Below are positions 9,590-18,724 of a DNA stretch of 64,000 bases, piece after piece (positions within the stretch are counted from its first letter, which is position 1; every line of letters starts with the position of its first letter). The notes beneath the pieces are model-generated. The model did no database searches. It saw nothing but the letters and a program-made list of their open reading frames with translations, and was not told the origin of the DNA. This DNA comes from Desulfurispirillum indicum S5 (lineage in GTDB: Bacteria; Chrysiogenota; Chrysiogenetes; Chrysiogenales; Chrysiogenaceae). The stretch spans positions 1,996,001 through 2,060,000 of the forward strand of contig NC_014836.1 in NCBI RefSeq assembly GCF_000177635.2. Direction: 5' to 3'. A program made the position numbers and the translations under genes.

Positions 9590-10759
9590 ATGCGCTATAT
9601 CACCGCCGGCGAATCCCATGGTCGCGGCCTCTTTGCCATCGTGGAGAATTTCCCCGCAGGGCTTTCCATCGACGCCGAATATATCAACACGGACCTCAGA
9701 AGACGCCAGATGGGATACGGGCGCGGTGGTCGCATGAAAATCGAAACCGATGCCGTGGAGTTTCTCAGTGGCGTCCGCTGGGGAAAAACCTTCGGATCTC
9801 CCATTACCATGGCTGTCTGGAACCGTGACAACAAGAACTGGCAATCCATGATGTCTCCACTGGCCTCCGAAGAGAACCCCGAAGCCAGAGTACGCCATCC
9901 GCGCCCTGGCCACGCCGATCTTGGTGGCTGCCTCAAGCGCAACATGCACGACGTACGCAATATCCTGGAGCGCTCCAGTGCCCGTGAAACCGCCATCCGG
10001 GTTGCCCTGGGCGGACTGTGCCGCAGACTGCTGGAACACTTCGGCGTCAGCATCCAGAGCCATGTATGCTCCATCGGCGCCATTGAGTCACAGGTGAAGG
10101 CCACGGATATCGACGACCTCACCAGCATCAGCGCCCGCGCCGATCAGAGCATCGTTCGCTTCCTCCACACCTCCCAGGATGACGAAGCCCGCGAATACAT
10201 CGACACCATCCGCCGCCAGGGCAACACCCTGGGTGGCGTCATCGAAATCATTGTCACCGGAGTGGTTCCCGGCCTGGGCGACTATGCCTCCTATGGCGAC
10301 AAGCTGGATGGACGCATCGGACAGGCCCTGCTGGGCATGCAGGCCATCAAGGGCGTGGAAATCGGCATCGGCTTCGAGGCAGCCCGCCGTCCGGGCTCGG
10401 AAGTCCATGACGAAATTTTTTTCGATCAACAGCAGCACCGCTTCTATCGCGGCACCAATCGCGCCGGGGGCATTGAAGGGGGGATGAGTAACGGAATGCC
10501 CATGGTCATCCGCGTGGCCAAAAAACCCATTCCCACCCTCTATACGCCCCTGAAAAGCGTTGACATTGACACAAAAGAGCCCTACGAAGCTACCATTGAA
10601 CGTTCTGACACCACGGCAGTGCCGGCGGCTTCTGTCATCACCGAAGCGATCTGCGCCACCGTCATTGCCCAGGCGTATATGGAAAAATTCGGCCACGACA
10701 GCCTGGAGGAGATGCTGCGCAACTTCCACGGCTACCAGGAACAGCTTCGCCACTTTTAG
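9590..10759 (+). CDS. aroC: Chorismate synthase
   Basis: A 389-residue enzyme of full length for the family. It converts 5-enolpyruvylshikimate-3-phosphate to chorismate with reduced FMN. Visible signatures are the N-terminal GESHGRGLFAIVENFPAG, the RPGHADLGG block near residue 105, RSSARETA, and the C-terminal DTTAVPAA region. It opens a plus-strand aromatic-amino-acid operon aroC-aroK-aroB-TPR-aroQ; aroK follows after 44 bases. AGAAGGAAA precedes the ATG. Confidence 0.97.
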   Translation: MRYITAGESHGRGLFAIVENFPAGLSIDAEYINTDLRRRQMGYGRGGRMKIETDAVEFLSGVRWGKTFGSPITMAVWNRDNKNWQSMMSPLASEENPEARVRHPRPGHADLGGCLKRNMHDVRNILERSSARETAIRVALGGLCRRLLEHFGVSIQSHVCSIGAIESQVKATDIDDLTSISARADQSIVRFLHTSQDDEAREYIDTIRRQGNTLGGVIEIIVTGVVPGLGDYASYGDKLDGRIGQALLGMQAIKGVEIGIGFEAARRPGSEVHDEIFFDQQQHRFYRGTNRAGGIEGGMSNGMPMVIRVAKKPIPTLYTPLKSVDIDTKEPYEATIERSDTTAVPAASVITEAICATVIAQAYMEKFGHDSLEEMLRNFHGYQEQLRHF

Positions 10760-10803
10760 CAGACAACAGACGAGGGCTTTTGAGGCCTGCCAGAGGAGCA
10801 TTG

Positions 10804-11310
10804 ATGCAGCGACATATCATTCTCAGCGGCTTTATGGGTTCGGGCAAGAGCACCGTGGGACGTATCCTCTCGCGCAGACTTTCCCTGCCATTTCATGACG
10901 TTGATGATGTGATCGAAAAGCAAACGGGCATGAAAATCATGGACATTTTCAGCCAGCACTCCGAAGCCTACTTCCGTGAGCTGGAGACCCGCGTACTCCG
11001 GGATATCCTGGCCACGCCTCCCTCGGTAATCGCCACGGGAGGAGGGACGCTGATGGAACCGGAAAACCTCACCCTCTCCAAGCAGCAGGGCGTGCTCTTC
11101 TACCTCAGCGCTTCCGCAAAAACCCTCCATGAACGGGTACGTCACTCCCAGCACCGCCCGCTGGTGAAAAAGCACTCCTCCCTTGAAGCGTTCGCCCGCC
11201 TGCTGGAAGCCCGCATCCCCTTCTACAAGAAGTGCGACTACATCATTGATGCCGACAACATGAGCCCCGATGAAGTGGCCACCTACATCCAGGAGATACT
11301 GACCCCATGA
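10804..11310 (+). CDS. aroK: Shikimate kinase
   Basis: A 168-residue P-loop kinase that phosphorylates shikimate. Walker A is GFMGSGKST (residues 10-18), the shikimate-binding DVDDVIE follows, then the FRELETRVL and GGGTLMEP motifs, and the lid arginine region VRHSQHRPL. ATG 10804 was preferred over an upstream in-frame start because GAGGAGC lies just before it. Its stop overlaps the aroB start (ATGA). Confidence 0.95.
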   Translation: MQRHIILSGFMGSGKSTVGRILSRRLSLPFHDVDDVIEKQTGMKIMDIFSQHSEAYFRELETRVLRDILATPPSVIATGGGTLMEPENLTLSKQQGVLFYLSASAKTLHERVRHSQHRPLVKKHSSLEAFARLLEARIPFYKKCDYIIDADNMSPDEVATYIQEILTP

Positions 11311-12371
11311 AGCAGATCACGCTGCAGGTCCCCATCGGCGCCACTGCGGCCACCTCCTATCCCATTCGCATTGATGACCGATTCTGTCTGCCCGAGGGCA
11401 TCGGCAAGCGCCGCACCTACATCATCACGCAGCCACGGATACTGGAGCTCTGGGGCAATCAGCTGCTTGAACACAGCGGTCTGCAGCCCACAGCCACCTA
11501 CTGTATGGGCGACGGCGAAGAGCACAAATCCCTGGACACCTTCGCAGCCATCCAGGAGTGGCTGCTGGAAAACGGTGCCAATCGCTCATCGCTGCTTATC
11601 GCCTTCGGCGGCGGTGTGGTGGGCGATATGACCGGCTTTGTGGCAGCCACCTTCATGCGTGGCATCGACTTCATCCAGATACCCACAACGCTGCTCAGTC
11701 AGGTGGACTCCAGTGTCGGCGGCAAAACCGGTGTCAACCTGACAAGGGGAAAGAACATGGTAGGGGCCTTCCACCAGCCCGTCCATGTCGCTATCAACAC
11801 CGACACTCTCACCACCCTCGACAGCCGCAACTACGCTGCCGGCATAGCCGAAGTGATCAAGTACGGCTTCGCCATGGATGCAGAACTCTTTGACACCCTG
11901 TGCCGCCAGCGAGCTGCCCTGAAGGCACGCGATCCGGAAGTGCTCTCAGAAATCATCCGTCACTGCTGCCTCATAAAATCCCACATCGTCTCACAGGATG
12001 AACGGGAATCTGGCCTGCGGGCGGTTCTCAACTTTGGCCATACCATCGGCCATATTGTGGAAAAGTGGGGCAAATATCAAAGCCATCTCCACGGCGAAGC
12101 CGTCGCCATCGGCATGGTGGCCGCCGCCCGCCTGTCGGAGCAACTCCTTGGGCTTGACCCCGAAAGCACCCGTCGTCTGGTGGAACTGCTGGACTTTTTT
12201 GACCTGCCCGTATCACTGCCCTTGCCTTTTGATATTATAAATCAGTACATTGGTTCCGATAAGAAAAGCACCGACACCGCAATACGGTTTGTTCTCGTGC
12301 CCGCCACCGGGCAATGGGAATTCGTGGACATCCCTCTGCCCTTCGCCCTCCAGGAGTACATCAGTGAGTGA
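11307..12371 (+). CDS. aroB: 3-dehydroquinate synthase
   Basis: A 354-residue NAD- and metal-dependent cyclase that turns DAHP into 3-dehydroquinate. The dinucleotide motif GGGVVGDMTGF, the substrate region IPTTLLSQVDSSVGGKTGVN, and the metal ligands in EVIKYG (Glu) and NFGHTIGH (His) are all present. Coupled to aroK by ATGA overlap and to the following TPR gene by an 8-base overlap. Confidence 0.96.
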   Translation: MKQITLQVPIGATAATSYPIRIDDRFCLPEGIGKRRTYIITQPRILELWGNQLLEHSGLQPTATYCMGDGEEHKSLDTFAAIQEWLLENGANRSSLLIAFGGGVVGDMTGFVAATFMRGIDFIQIPTTLLSQVDSSVGGKTGVNLTRGKNMVGAFHQPVHVAINTDTLTTLDSRNYAAGIAEVIKYGFAMDAELFDTLCRQRAALKARDPEVLSEIIRHCCLIKSHIVSQDERESGLRAVLNFGHTIGHIVEKWGKYQSHLHGEAVAIGMVAAARLSEQLLGLDPESTRRLVELLDFFDLPVSLPLPFDIINQYIGSDKKSTDTAIRFVLVPATGQWEFVDIPLPFALQEYISE

Positions 12372-14031
12372 AAAGCCAAAAAAAAAGCAGCTGGAAGAAA
12401 AGGTAAGAATTCTCACCAAGGCTCTCTCCAAAGATCCCAAGTCGCGGCTCTTTGTGCCCCTGGCGGTCGCGTACCTTGACCTGGAAAGGCCGAAGGAAGC
12501 GGAAGAAGTCTGCCGCGAAGGCATCAACCACTATCGGGACTACTACCAGGCCTATACCGTCCTGGCCCTGTCACTGATTCGGCAGAACCGTAACGAAGAG
12601 GCAAAAAAGGCTTTACAGGAGACAGTGGGACACACCCGCGGCAATATCAAGGCCACCCGGCTGCTCTCTTCGCTCTACGAAGAAGAAGGCGACTACGACC
12701 AGGCCATTGAGTGCCTGCAGCAGATTTTACCGTACTGCACCGCTGAAGAGCGCACAAAACTTGAAGATAAAATTCGTCTGATGAAGACCAACCGGGAACA
12801 GCAGAAAAACGCTGCTGCCGAAGCGGAGGCGGAAGCCGACGACGTCCTGGACTTCCTGGAGTCAGATGACGAGCCCGGCGCCGGGGAACCCGCAGACGAA
12901 GATTCCGCGGCAGAAACAGCCCAGGCATTCAACGAAGAGACTCCGGAAGAAGCGCCCGCCTACAGCGCTGACGAGGCTTCCCGGGAGGAATATGAAAACC
13001 TCGGCGACCAGATCACCGATGCGGAACTGGAGCGACAGGAACGCGAAGCCGAGGCAGAGGGCAACACCATCGTCCTCGAAGATGAGGACAGTGACTTCTC
13101 ATCGGCCTTTGGCGCAGACGCCCTCATGGGCGACATGGATGCCCCCGTGGAAGACGAGGAGGAGACCGACGAAGACCTCGAGGATATCCTGGGCGATCTG
13201 GACAGCGATTCCGTCCAGCCAACCCTGCCCACGGAGCCAGTCGAAGTCGAAGTCCCCGAGCCCGCTGAACCCACCGGCAGCCTGGAAGAGGAGCTGAGCG
13301 CCCTGGACACGGAAGAAATCAGCGCGACTGAAAGCCCTGACGATGAACCTGAAAGCTTTGAACTGGACGAAGAGGTGCCCCTCACAGGTGACGACTTCGA
13401 CGTTGAGGGAGAAGATCTTGAGGATATTCTCTCCCTGCAGCCTGAACAGGAGGCAGTGGAGGAGCACCAGCCTGACATACCTGCATCTGAGCCAGAGCCG
13501 GAACCCGAGTCCATGGCACCCCACAGCAGCATGCCGATTCCACCGGCCACTCCCCCCGCTGAAGGCGTTGAAAAGTATCTGGGCATTCCCGACGACATCT
13601 GGAACAGTTCCCTGGAAGAAGTTGCCCGGGATATGGATGATATTATCGACCTGGGACGGGAAGTCCTCGATGTCAAGGATATTCGGGCCGATGAGCAGCT
13701 CTACAAGGAGTACGCCCAATCACTGGGTCTCGACGAGGAAACAGACACTCAGCAGGCCAGGCAGCACGGCGAGCATATCACCATCGATGGTGTTGACTAC
13801 ATGCCCACGGCTACCCTGGCGCGGGTTTTTGAAGGGCAGGGCTTTCCCGAGAAGGCGCTGCAGGTCTACCGCCACATGGATGCCGATCAGTACGCCGAGG
13901 AAATTGCCGCCCTGGAACAGCTGATCGCCAGAAATGAGAATGACCTCAAGCGCTACGACCTGCATCGCTCCATGGAAGCCATCCAGGCTTTCCGAAAAAA
14001 ACTGCAGGTGCTGGAACAGGAAGGAAAGTGA
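12364..14031 (+). CDS. TPR protein with long acidic low-complexity middle, embedded in the aro operon
   Basis: A 555-residue protein without signal peptide or membrane segment. Residues about 1-145 are lysine-rich and then form three to four tetratricopeptide-type helix pairs ([20 protein letters not shown] and following). Residues about 150-395 are extremely rich in Asp and Glu with a repeated DLEDIL motif and are probably disordered. The last about 150 residues are mixed and end in a helical VLEQEGK tail. GTG 12364 was chosen because CAGGAG lies 10 bases upstream and it overlaps aroB by 8 bases. No enzymatic motif is visible; function unknown. Its place between aroB and aroQ suggests co-expression, not necessarily a metabolic role. 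Confidence 0.82.
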   Translation: MSEKPKKKQLEEKVRILTKALSKDPKSRLFVPLAVAYLDLERPKEAEEVCREGINHYRDYYQAYTVLALSLIRQNRNEEAKKALQETVGHTRGNIKATRLLSSLYEEEGDYDQAIECLQQILPYCTAEERTKLEDKIRLMKTNREQQKNAAAEAEAEADDVLDFLESDDEPGAGEPADEDSAAETAQAFNEETPEEAPAYSADEASREEYENLGDQITDAELERQEREAEAEGNTIVLEDEDSDFSSAFGADALMGDMDAPVEDEEETDEDLEDILGDLDSDSVQPTLPTEPVEVEVPEPAEPTGSLEEELSALDTEEISATESPDDEPESFELDEEVPLTGDDFDVEGEDLEDILSLQPEQEAVEEHQPDIPASEPEPEPESMAPHSSMPIPPATPPAEGVEKYLGIPDDIWNSSLEEVARDMDDIIDLGREVLDVKDIRADEQLYKEYAQSLGLDEETDTQQARQHGEHITIDGVDYMPTATLARVFEGQGFPEKALQVYRHMDADQYAEEIAALEQLIARNENDLKRYDLHRSMEAIQAFRKKLQVLEQEGK

Positions 14032-14033
14032 CC

Positions 14034-14468
14034 ATGCATATCGCCGTGATCCATGGCCCGAATCTGAATATGCTCGGAATCCGTGAGCCGCAGACCTACG
14101 GAACCATGACCATCGCCGACATCAACGCCATGATCGCCACCAAAGCCAGCGAGCTCGGCATCAGTACCCAGTGCTTCCAGAGCAACCACGAAGGGGAGCT
14201 GATCGATTTCATTCACCGCCAGCATGGCACCGCTGACGCCATTATCATCAATCCCGGCGGGCTGACCCACACCTCTGTCGCGTTGCGGGACGCCCTGCTC
14301 AGCGTCAGCATTCCCTATGTGGAAGTCCACCTCTCCAACGTCTACAGCCGGGAGCCCTTCCGCCACCACTCCTACCTCAGCGACAAGGCCAAAGCCGTCA
14401 TCAGTGGAGCTGGCCATCGCGGCTACCTCTACGCCCTGGACGCTCTTTCAGCGACACAGAGCAGCTGA
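14034..14468 (+). CDS. aroQ: Type II 3-dehydroquinate dehydratase
   Basis: A 144-residue protein of normal type II length. It opens [14 protein letters not shown] (nucleotide-like loop), has the catalytic tyrosine in REPQTYG, the SNHEGELID block, the [16 protein letters not shown] motif and EVHLSN near the C-terminus, and GHRGYLYAL. It dehydrates 3-dehydroquinate. ATG 14034 fits an AAGGAAAG site; a GTG six bases earlier is possible. Last gene of the aro operon, convergent with mqnC. Confidence 0.95.
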   Translation: MHIAVIHGPNLNMLGIREPQTYGTMTIADINAMIATKASELGISTQCFQSNHEGELIDFIHRQHGTADAIIINPGGLTHTSVALRDALLSVSIPYVEVHLSNVYSREPFRHHSYLSDKAKAVISGAGHRGYLYALDALSATQSS

Positions 14469-14520
14469 ACGGCACCTCAACACTGCCACCCTTACACTGC
14501 CAGAGGTACTCCCGGGTATT

Positions 14521-15612
14521 TTACACAGTGTGCCGACGCAGTGGCTCGTAGAAAACATTACGCTCCAGCGCCACATAACCGGCGCTGCTGATGGTATGCA
14601 CCAGCTCCTCCAGGCTCATGCGGAAGGAGACGCCCGCACTCTTGACCACATTCTCCTCCAGCATCAGGCTGCCGAAGTCATTGGCCCCGAAGCGCAGGGC
14701 CACCTGGGCCACCTTGGCACCCTGGGTCACCCAGCTCACCTGCAGATTGTCAAAATTATCAAGGTAAATACGGCACAGAGCCAGCACCCGAAGGTAGTCA
14801 TAGCTGGTCAGTTTCCTGAGGCTGGCCCCCTGGGTACGGGCCAGCTCGGTGTGATCCGGCTGATATGTCCATGGAATAAAAGCGGTGAAACCACCCGTCT
14901 CATCCTGGGCTTCCCGCAACATATCCAGGTGCTCGACCAACTCCTCGGGGCTCTCGCCGGCACCGAACATCATGGTGGCGGTGGTACGCAGCCCCTCGCG
15001 GTGAGCCTCTTTCATGATATCAATCCACTGCCTGCCGCGTATCTTGTTGGGAGAGATGCGCTGGCGCACGCGATCGGCCAGAATTTCCGCACCACCACCG
15101 GGAATGGAACCAAGGCCGGCGCCAATCAGGCGCCGCAGGCACTCCCGCACACTGAGAGCGCTGAGGGAGGCAATATGGTGGATTTCGGGAGCGCCAAAGG
15201 CATGGATATTGACTTCGGGGAAGTCCTCCTTGATCTGCCGCAGCATCAGTTCATAATCTTCGATGGTCTTCGAGGGATGCAGCCCTCCCTGCAGCAGGAT
15301 CTGCCGCCCCCCCACCTCGACCGTCTGGCGGATCTTCTCCCGGAAGGCTTCACGGTCAAGCCAGTAGGCATCCGCGCTGTCCTCATCGCGGTAGAAGGCG
15401 CAGAAGGTGCACTTGCAGGTGCAGATATTGGAGTAGTTGATATTGCGGTCGATGATAAAGGTCACGACGCCGGGATCGGTCTTGCGGTTGCGCAGACTGT
15501 TGGCGACGGCTCCCAGCTTCAGCAGATCGCCATGCTGGAGAAGCTCCAGGGCCTCAGTGCGGCTGACGCGCTGTCCATTCAATACGTTGGCATATATGGC
15601 ATCCAGTGACAT
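14521..15612 (-). CDS. mqnC: Cyclic dehypoxanthine futalosine synthase MqnC (radical SAM)
   Basis: A 363-residue radical SAM enzyme of the CofG/MqnC group that cyclises dehypoxanthine futalosine in the futalosine route from chorismate to menaquinone. The cluster ligands are C64, C68 and C71 (CX3CX2C in NICTCKCTFCAFYR); an extra C66 sits between. Family blocks FIIDRNINYSN, QILLQGGLHP, FGAPEIHHIA and SIPGGGAEIL are clear. The start at 15612 was set by a GAGGAA site and by the family N-terminus, rejecting a much longer frame. MqnE is the closest alternative, but the QGGLHP and PEIHHIA forms favour MqnC. Confidence 0.92.
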   Translation of the reverse strand: MSLDAIYANVLNGQRVSRTEALELLQHGDLLKLGAVANSLRNRKTDPGVVTFIIDRNINYSNICTCKCTFCAFYRDEDSADAYWLDREAFREKIRQTVEVGGRQILLQGGLHPSKTIEDYELMLRQIKEDFPEVNIHAFGAPEIHHIASLSALSVRECLRRLIGAGLGSIPGGGAEILADRVRQRISPNKIRGRQWIDIMKEAHREGLRTTATMMFGAGESPEELVEHLDMLREAQDETGGFTAFIPWTYQPDHTELARTQGASLRKLTSYDYLRVLALCRIYLDNFDNLQVSWVTQGAKVAQVALRFGANDFGSLMLEENVVKSAGVSFRMSLEELVHTISSAGYVALERNVFYEPLRRHTV

Positions 15613-15722
15613 GGGGAATTCCTCGGAGTAATGTTCCGGCGAAGCGCCGACGCTTATGCTACTGGGAATACGTCGGGAATTCAAGCCAATGACTGCCACT
15701 GGTGCTTTTTCATCAACATTTC

Positions 15723-15752
15723 TTGACACGGCAACGCGAATCATTGTATGCA
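15723..15752 (+). promoter_or_regulatory. Promoter of the BFD-like gene
   Basis: A consensus -35 box TTGACA at 15723-15728 with a weaker -10 (TGTATG or TATGCA, 16-18 bases downstream) lies about 40 bases before the small ferredoxin-like gene. Confidence 0.5.
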
Positions 15753-15786
15753 GCACCTGTGAAACCTCAGTAACAAGGAGCGCACT

Positions 15787-15960
15787 ATGTCTGAAACCAT
15801 TTGCCACTGCATGGACGTTGATCGTGATACCATCGTCGAAGCCATCAAGAGCCAGAGCCTGAGCACTGTTGAAGATGTCCAGGAAGCCACATCGGCCGGA
15901 ACAGGCTGCGGAGGCTGCATTCCTGAAATCGAAGCCATTCTGGATGAAATCAACGGCTAA
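15787..15960 (+). CDS. Small BFD-type [2Fe-2S]-binding protein
   Basis: A 57-residue protein whose four cysteines (C6, C8, C41, C44) form the CXC...CXXC pattern of the BFD-like [2Fe-2S] fold, found in bacterioferritin-associated ferredoxin and as a domain in NifU and nitrite reductase. It opens MSETICHCMDVDRDTIVEAI and has TGCGGCIPEI at the cluster end. AAGGAG precedes the start. It has its own promoter and a strong terminator, so it is a single-gene unit expressed separately from mqnC and the radical SAM gene. Partner protein unknown. Confidence 0.9.
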   Translation: MSETICHCMDVDRDTIVEAIKSQSLSTVEDVQEATSAGTGCGGCIPEIEAILDEING

Positions 15961-15976
15961 ACATGTACAGGTCGGC

Positions 15977-16010
15977 AAGGCTGGTTTATTATAAACCAGC
16001 CTTTTTTTTA
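15977..16010 (+). terminator. Strong rho-independent terminator after the BFD-like gene
   Basis: A perfect 12-bp stem (AAGGCTGGTTTA at 15977-15988 with its complement at 15992-16003) with a 3-base loop, continuing into a run of eight T residues. Confidence 0.93.
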
Positions 16011-16030
16011 TTGTTTCCTCTGGCAGGTGA

Positions 16031-17350
16031 GTGGTGGATCTGACACGCAAACTGGAAGTTCTCAGTAACTCGGCGAAGTATGACGCCTCCTGCTCATCCA
16101 GTGGCAGCTCGCGGCAGTCACCCCGCCATGGCACCGGCGCCGCCGTGCCCAGCGGCGTCTGCCACTCCTGGAGTGCCGATGGGCGCTGCGTTTCCCTGCT
16201 CAAGGTTCTCTACACCAATCTGTGCATCTACGACTGCGCCTACTGCCTGAGCCGTCGCAGCAACGACATTGAGCGCGCCTCCTTTACCCCCAATGAGCTG
16301 GCCCGCCTCACCATGGATTTCTACCGCCGCAACTTTATCGAGGGCCTCTTCCTCAGTTCGGCGGTTGCCGTCAGCCCCGATCACACTATGGAGCGCATGC
16401 TGCGTGTCCTGGAACTGCTGCGCTGGCGACACCACTTCGGAGGCTACATCCACCTCAAACTCATCCCCGGAGCCAGTGAGACCCTGATACAGAAGGCCTC
16501 ACTGCTGGCCGACCGCCTCAGCTCCAATATCGAACTGCCCAGCAGCGGAAGCCTGGCCCGCCTGGCTCCCCAGAAAGACAAGGCACGACTTCTCGCTCCC
16601 ATGCGTCAGGTGAAACAGCTGGTTCAGCAGGGGCAGGACGAAGCCCGACACCTGCGCCATGCCCCCCGGCACCACCGCGCCGGCATGACCACCCAGATGA
16701 TCGTAGGTGCCAGCGATGACTCCGACCACACCATTCTGACCCTTTCCGAAAACCTCTATGACTCCATGGGCCTCAAGCGGGTTTACTACTCCGCCTATGT
16801 GCCACTCAACCAGGACAGCCTCCTGCCTCCCCTCACCCAGGAGCCACCCCTGCTGCGTGAACACCGCCTCTATCAGGCCGACTGGCTGCTGCGCTTCTAC
16901 GGGTTCCGCGCGGCTGAACTCCTCTCCAGGGACCTCCCCAATCTGGACACCCGCTTTGATCCTAAACTCTTCTGGGCTCTGCATCACCTGGAATCCTTTC
17001 CACTGCATGTGGAGAGCGCCAGCTACGAGGAGCTGCTGCGAGTGCCGGGAATCGGCGTGCGCGGCGCCAGACAGCTGGTAACCGCCCGACGACAGTGCCG
17101 GCTGCGCGAGGAGGATTTAAAGAAGCTGGGGATTGTGATGAAGCGCGCGCGCTTCTTCCTCTGCCTTGGCGGGCGTTACCTGGGAAACAGTGCCGACCTG
17201 ACCCGCGAATCCCTGCTGGAAAGTCTGCTGAGCCGGAAACAGCAGCGCACACGGGCAAAGTTCGCCGGCGCTCCAGCCCTCTTTGATGAACCGGATCTGT
17301 TCGACCCGTCCACGGACATTCGCCTCAGCGCCCTGAGTGGTGAGCTGTGA
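16031..17350 (+). CDS. Putative DNA modification/repair radical SAM protein (TIGR03916-like)
   Basis: A 439-residue radical SAM protein. It opens DLTRKLEVLSNSAKYDASCSSS in the way typical of this family, has the cluster motif C65-X3-C69-X2-C72 (NLCIYDCAYC), and a C-terminal helix-hairpin-helix-like LLRVPGIGVRGARQLV near residue 345 that could contact DNA. The family is predicted to act on nucleic acids, and it nearly always sits beside the partner encoded next; a biochemical reaction is not established. GTG 16031 is the first start and the ribosome site is weak. It overlaps the next gene by four bases (GTGA). Confidence 0.88.
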   Translation: MVDLTRKLEVLSNSAKYDASCSSSGSSRQSPRHGTGAAVPSGVCHSWSADGRCVSLLKVLYTNLCIYDCAYCLSRRSNDIERASFTPNELARLTMDFYRRNFIEGLFLSSAVAVSPDHTMERMLRVLELLRWRHHFGGYIHLKLIPGASETLIQKASLLADRLSSNIELPSSGSLARLAPQKDKARLLAPMRQVKQLVQQGQDEARHLRHAPRHHRAGMTTQMIVGASDDSDHTILTLSENLYDSMGLKRVYYSAYVPLNQDSLLPPLTQEPPLLREHRLYQADWLLRFYGFRAAELLSRDLPNLDTRFDPKLFWALHHLESFPLHVESASYEELLRVPGIGVRGARQLVTARRQCRLREEDLKKLGIVMKRARFFLCLGGRYLGNSADLTRESLLESLLSRKQQRTRAKFAGAPALFDEPDLFDPSTDIRLSALSGEL

Positions 17351-18102
17351 ATATACTGCAGTATGATGGCACCTTTGAAGGGCTGCTGAGTATAGTGGCT
17401 GCGAGTATGGAAGAAAGCGATGCGCCCGACGCCATTGAGGCCCGACGCCCCTGGCAGGCAGAAGCTGCGCCCGTGCTTTTCGGTGAAGTACGGTACGTGG
17501 AAACCGATGATGAACGAGCGCAAAACCTCATCGGACAGCTGCGCCTGCAGCCGGACGGTTTGCTGCGCTCCATCGGCTGCGCCTTTCTCAGCGAAGATGA
17601 TGGTATAGAACTGAGCATACTGCGCCTGATCCGACAGTGCCTCTTCCAGGCAAAGGCGCCAGCTCACCGGCTGCGAGACCCCGACCTGGCCGCCATCGAA
17701 GAGAGCGCCCGCCGTACCATACGCGAGCGCCACCGCATGCTGGGGCTGGTACGCTTTCAAAAACTCAGGAATGGAATCTTCTGGAGCCGGATCAGGCCGC
17801 GTCACAACATCCTGCCCCTGCTGGGGGAGCACTTTCGAAGGCGCATGGGTAATGACGAATGGGTAATTACCGATCAGCAGCGCACCAGCGCGCTGTGGTT
17901 TCAGCAGGGCAGGCTGGAGTATGCTCCGCTCACGGAGCTGGAGCACCTTCCGCAGATGCACCGTGAAGAGGAATTCATTCAGGATCTGTGGCGTCGATAC
18001 TTCGACCAGATAGCCATCGCCGAACGGGCCAACCCCAGCCTGCAGCGCTCCTTCCTGCCCCGGCGTTACCGCAGCGCCCTCGTGGAGCTGGGATTCACGT
18101 GA
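17347..18102 (+). CDS. Probable DNA metabolism protein, partner of the radical SAM enzyme (TIGR03915/DUF4130-like)
   Basis: A 251-residue soluble protein. It opens MNILQYDGTFEGLLSIVAAS, matching the (Y)DGSFEGLL start of the family that in other genomes is fused to a uracil-DNA-glycosylase domain. Here there is no glycosylase domain, only the linker-type protein. The C-terminal half has RIRPRHNILPLLGEHFRRR and WFQQGRLEYAPL. It is coupled to the radical SAM gene by GTGA overlap, so the two are surely made together. Function is predicted from the fusion partners, not shown. Confidence 0.85.
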   Translation: MNILQYDGTFEGLLSIVAASMEESDAPDAIEARRPWQAEAAPVLFGEVRYVETDDERAQNLIGQLRLQPDGLLRSIGCAFLSEDDGIELSILRLIRQCLFQAKAPAHRLRDPDLAAIEESARRTIRERHRMLGLVRFQKLRNGIFWSRIRPRHNILPLLGEHFRRRMGNDEWVITDQQRTSALWFQQGRLEYAPLTELEHLPQMHREEEFIQDLWRRYFDQIAIAERANPSLQRSFLPRRYRSALVELGFT

Positions 18103-18229
18103 CCGTCTGGCCAGTGTTCTCGTCAAACCATCTGCTACCACACCATGGGAAGTTCCATTTCAAAAAGAGATGCCTTGTCCCTTTTGAGCAGCAGTAAGTC
18201 CCCCAAAATGCTCACGGAAAAGTCCGGGA

Positions 18230-18676
18230 TTACTCGCTGGTGAACTTCAGGGTCAGCACCGGGCAGGTGGCCTTGCGCACGACTTTTTCCGTCACGCTGC
18301 CGATAAGGATGCTGTCCAGGCCACTGTAGCCGTGGGAAGCCATGATGATCAGATCTATATGCTTCTTTTTGGCGTACTCGCAGATAGCCAGGTAGGGATT
18401 GCCCTCTTCCACCACGGTCTTGATGGTGACAGGGGACTGGTCGTACTTCTGGACCACTTCCCTGAGGTTTTTCTCCACCTGCTGGTGCACGGAGTCCACG
18501 ATGTTCTCCAGATCCAGCACGTTCATATAGGTATTGGTATAGAAGGAGCCATTGACGACGCTGAGGACCGTCAGTTCGGCGCCGTACTTCTGGGCCATCT
18601 CCACTGCGTAGTCCAGTGCCTGCAGGGAAAAGTCACTCATGTCCACGGGGGCGAGAATGCGCTTGAAATCTACCAT
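18230..18676 (-). CDS. Universal stress protein (UspA family)
   Basis: A 148-residue single Usp domain. It begins FKRILAPVDMSDFSLQAL and ends with the ATP-binding-type HGYSGLDSILIGSVTEKV followed by CPVLTLK. The GX2GX6G(S) pattern suggests an ATP-binding member. It is the last gene of a minus-strand run after smc and the GAF protein, 48 bases downstream of the latter. The 127-base gap to the convergent radical SAM operon shows no clear terminator. Confidence 0.93.
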   Translation of the reverse strand: MVDFKRILAPVDMSDFSLQALDYAVEMAQKYGAELTVLSVVNGSFYTNTYMNVLDLENIVDSVHQQVEKNLREVVQKYDQSPVTIKTVVEEGNPYLAICEYAKKKHIDLIIMASHGYSGLDSILIGSVTEKVVRKATCPVLTLKFTSE

Positions 18677-18724
18677 GGGGTCCTCCAGTTACAGTATTCT
18701 TTCAGTATCACAGCGGGTATGCCC

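Noticed and set aside
14317-15609. A 430-codon plus-strand frame over mqnC
   Set aside because: mqnC on the other strand has a full radical SAM motif set; this frame has none.
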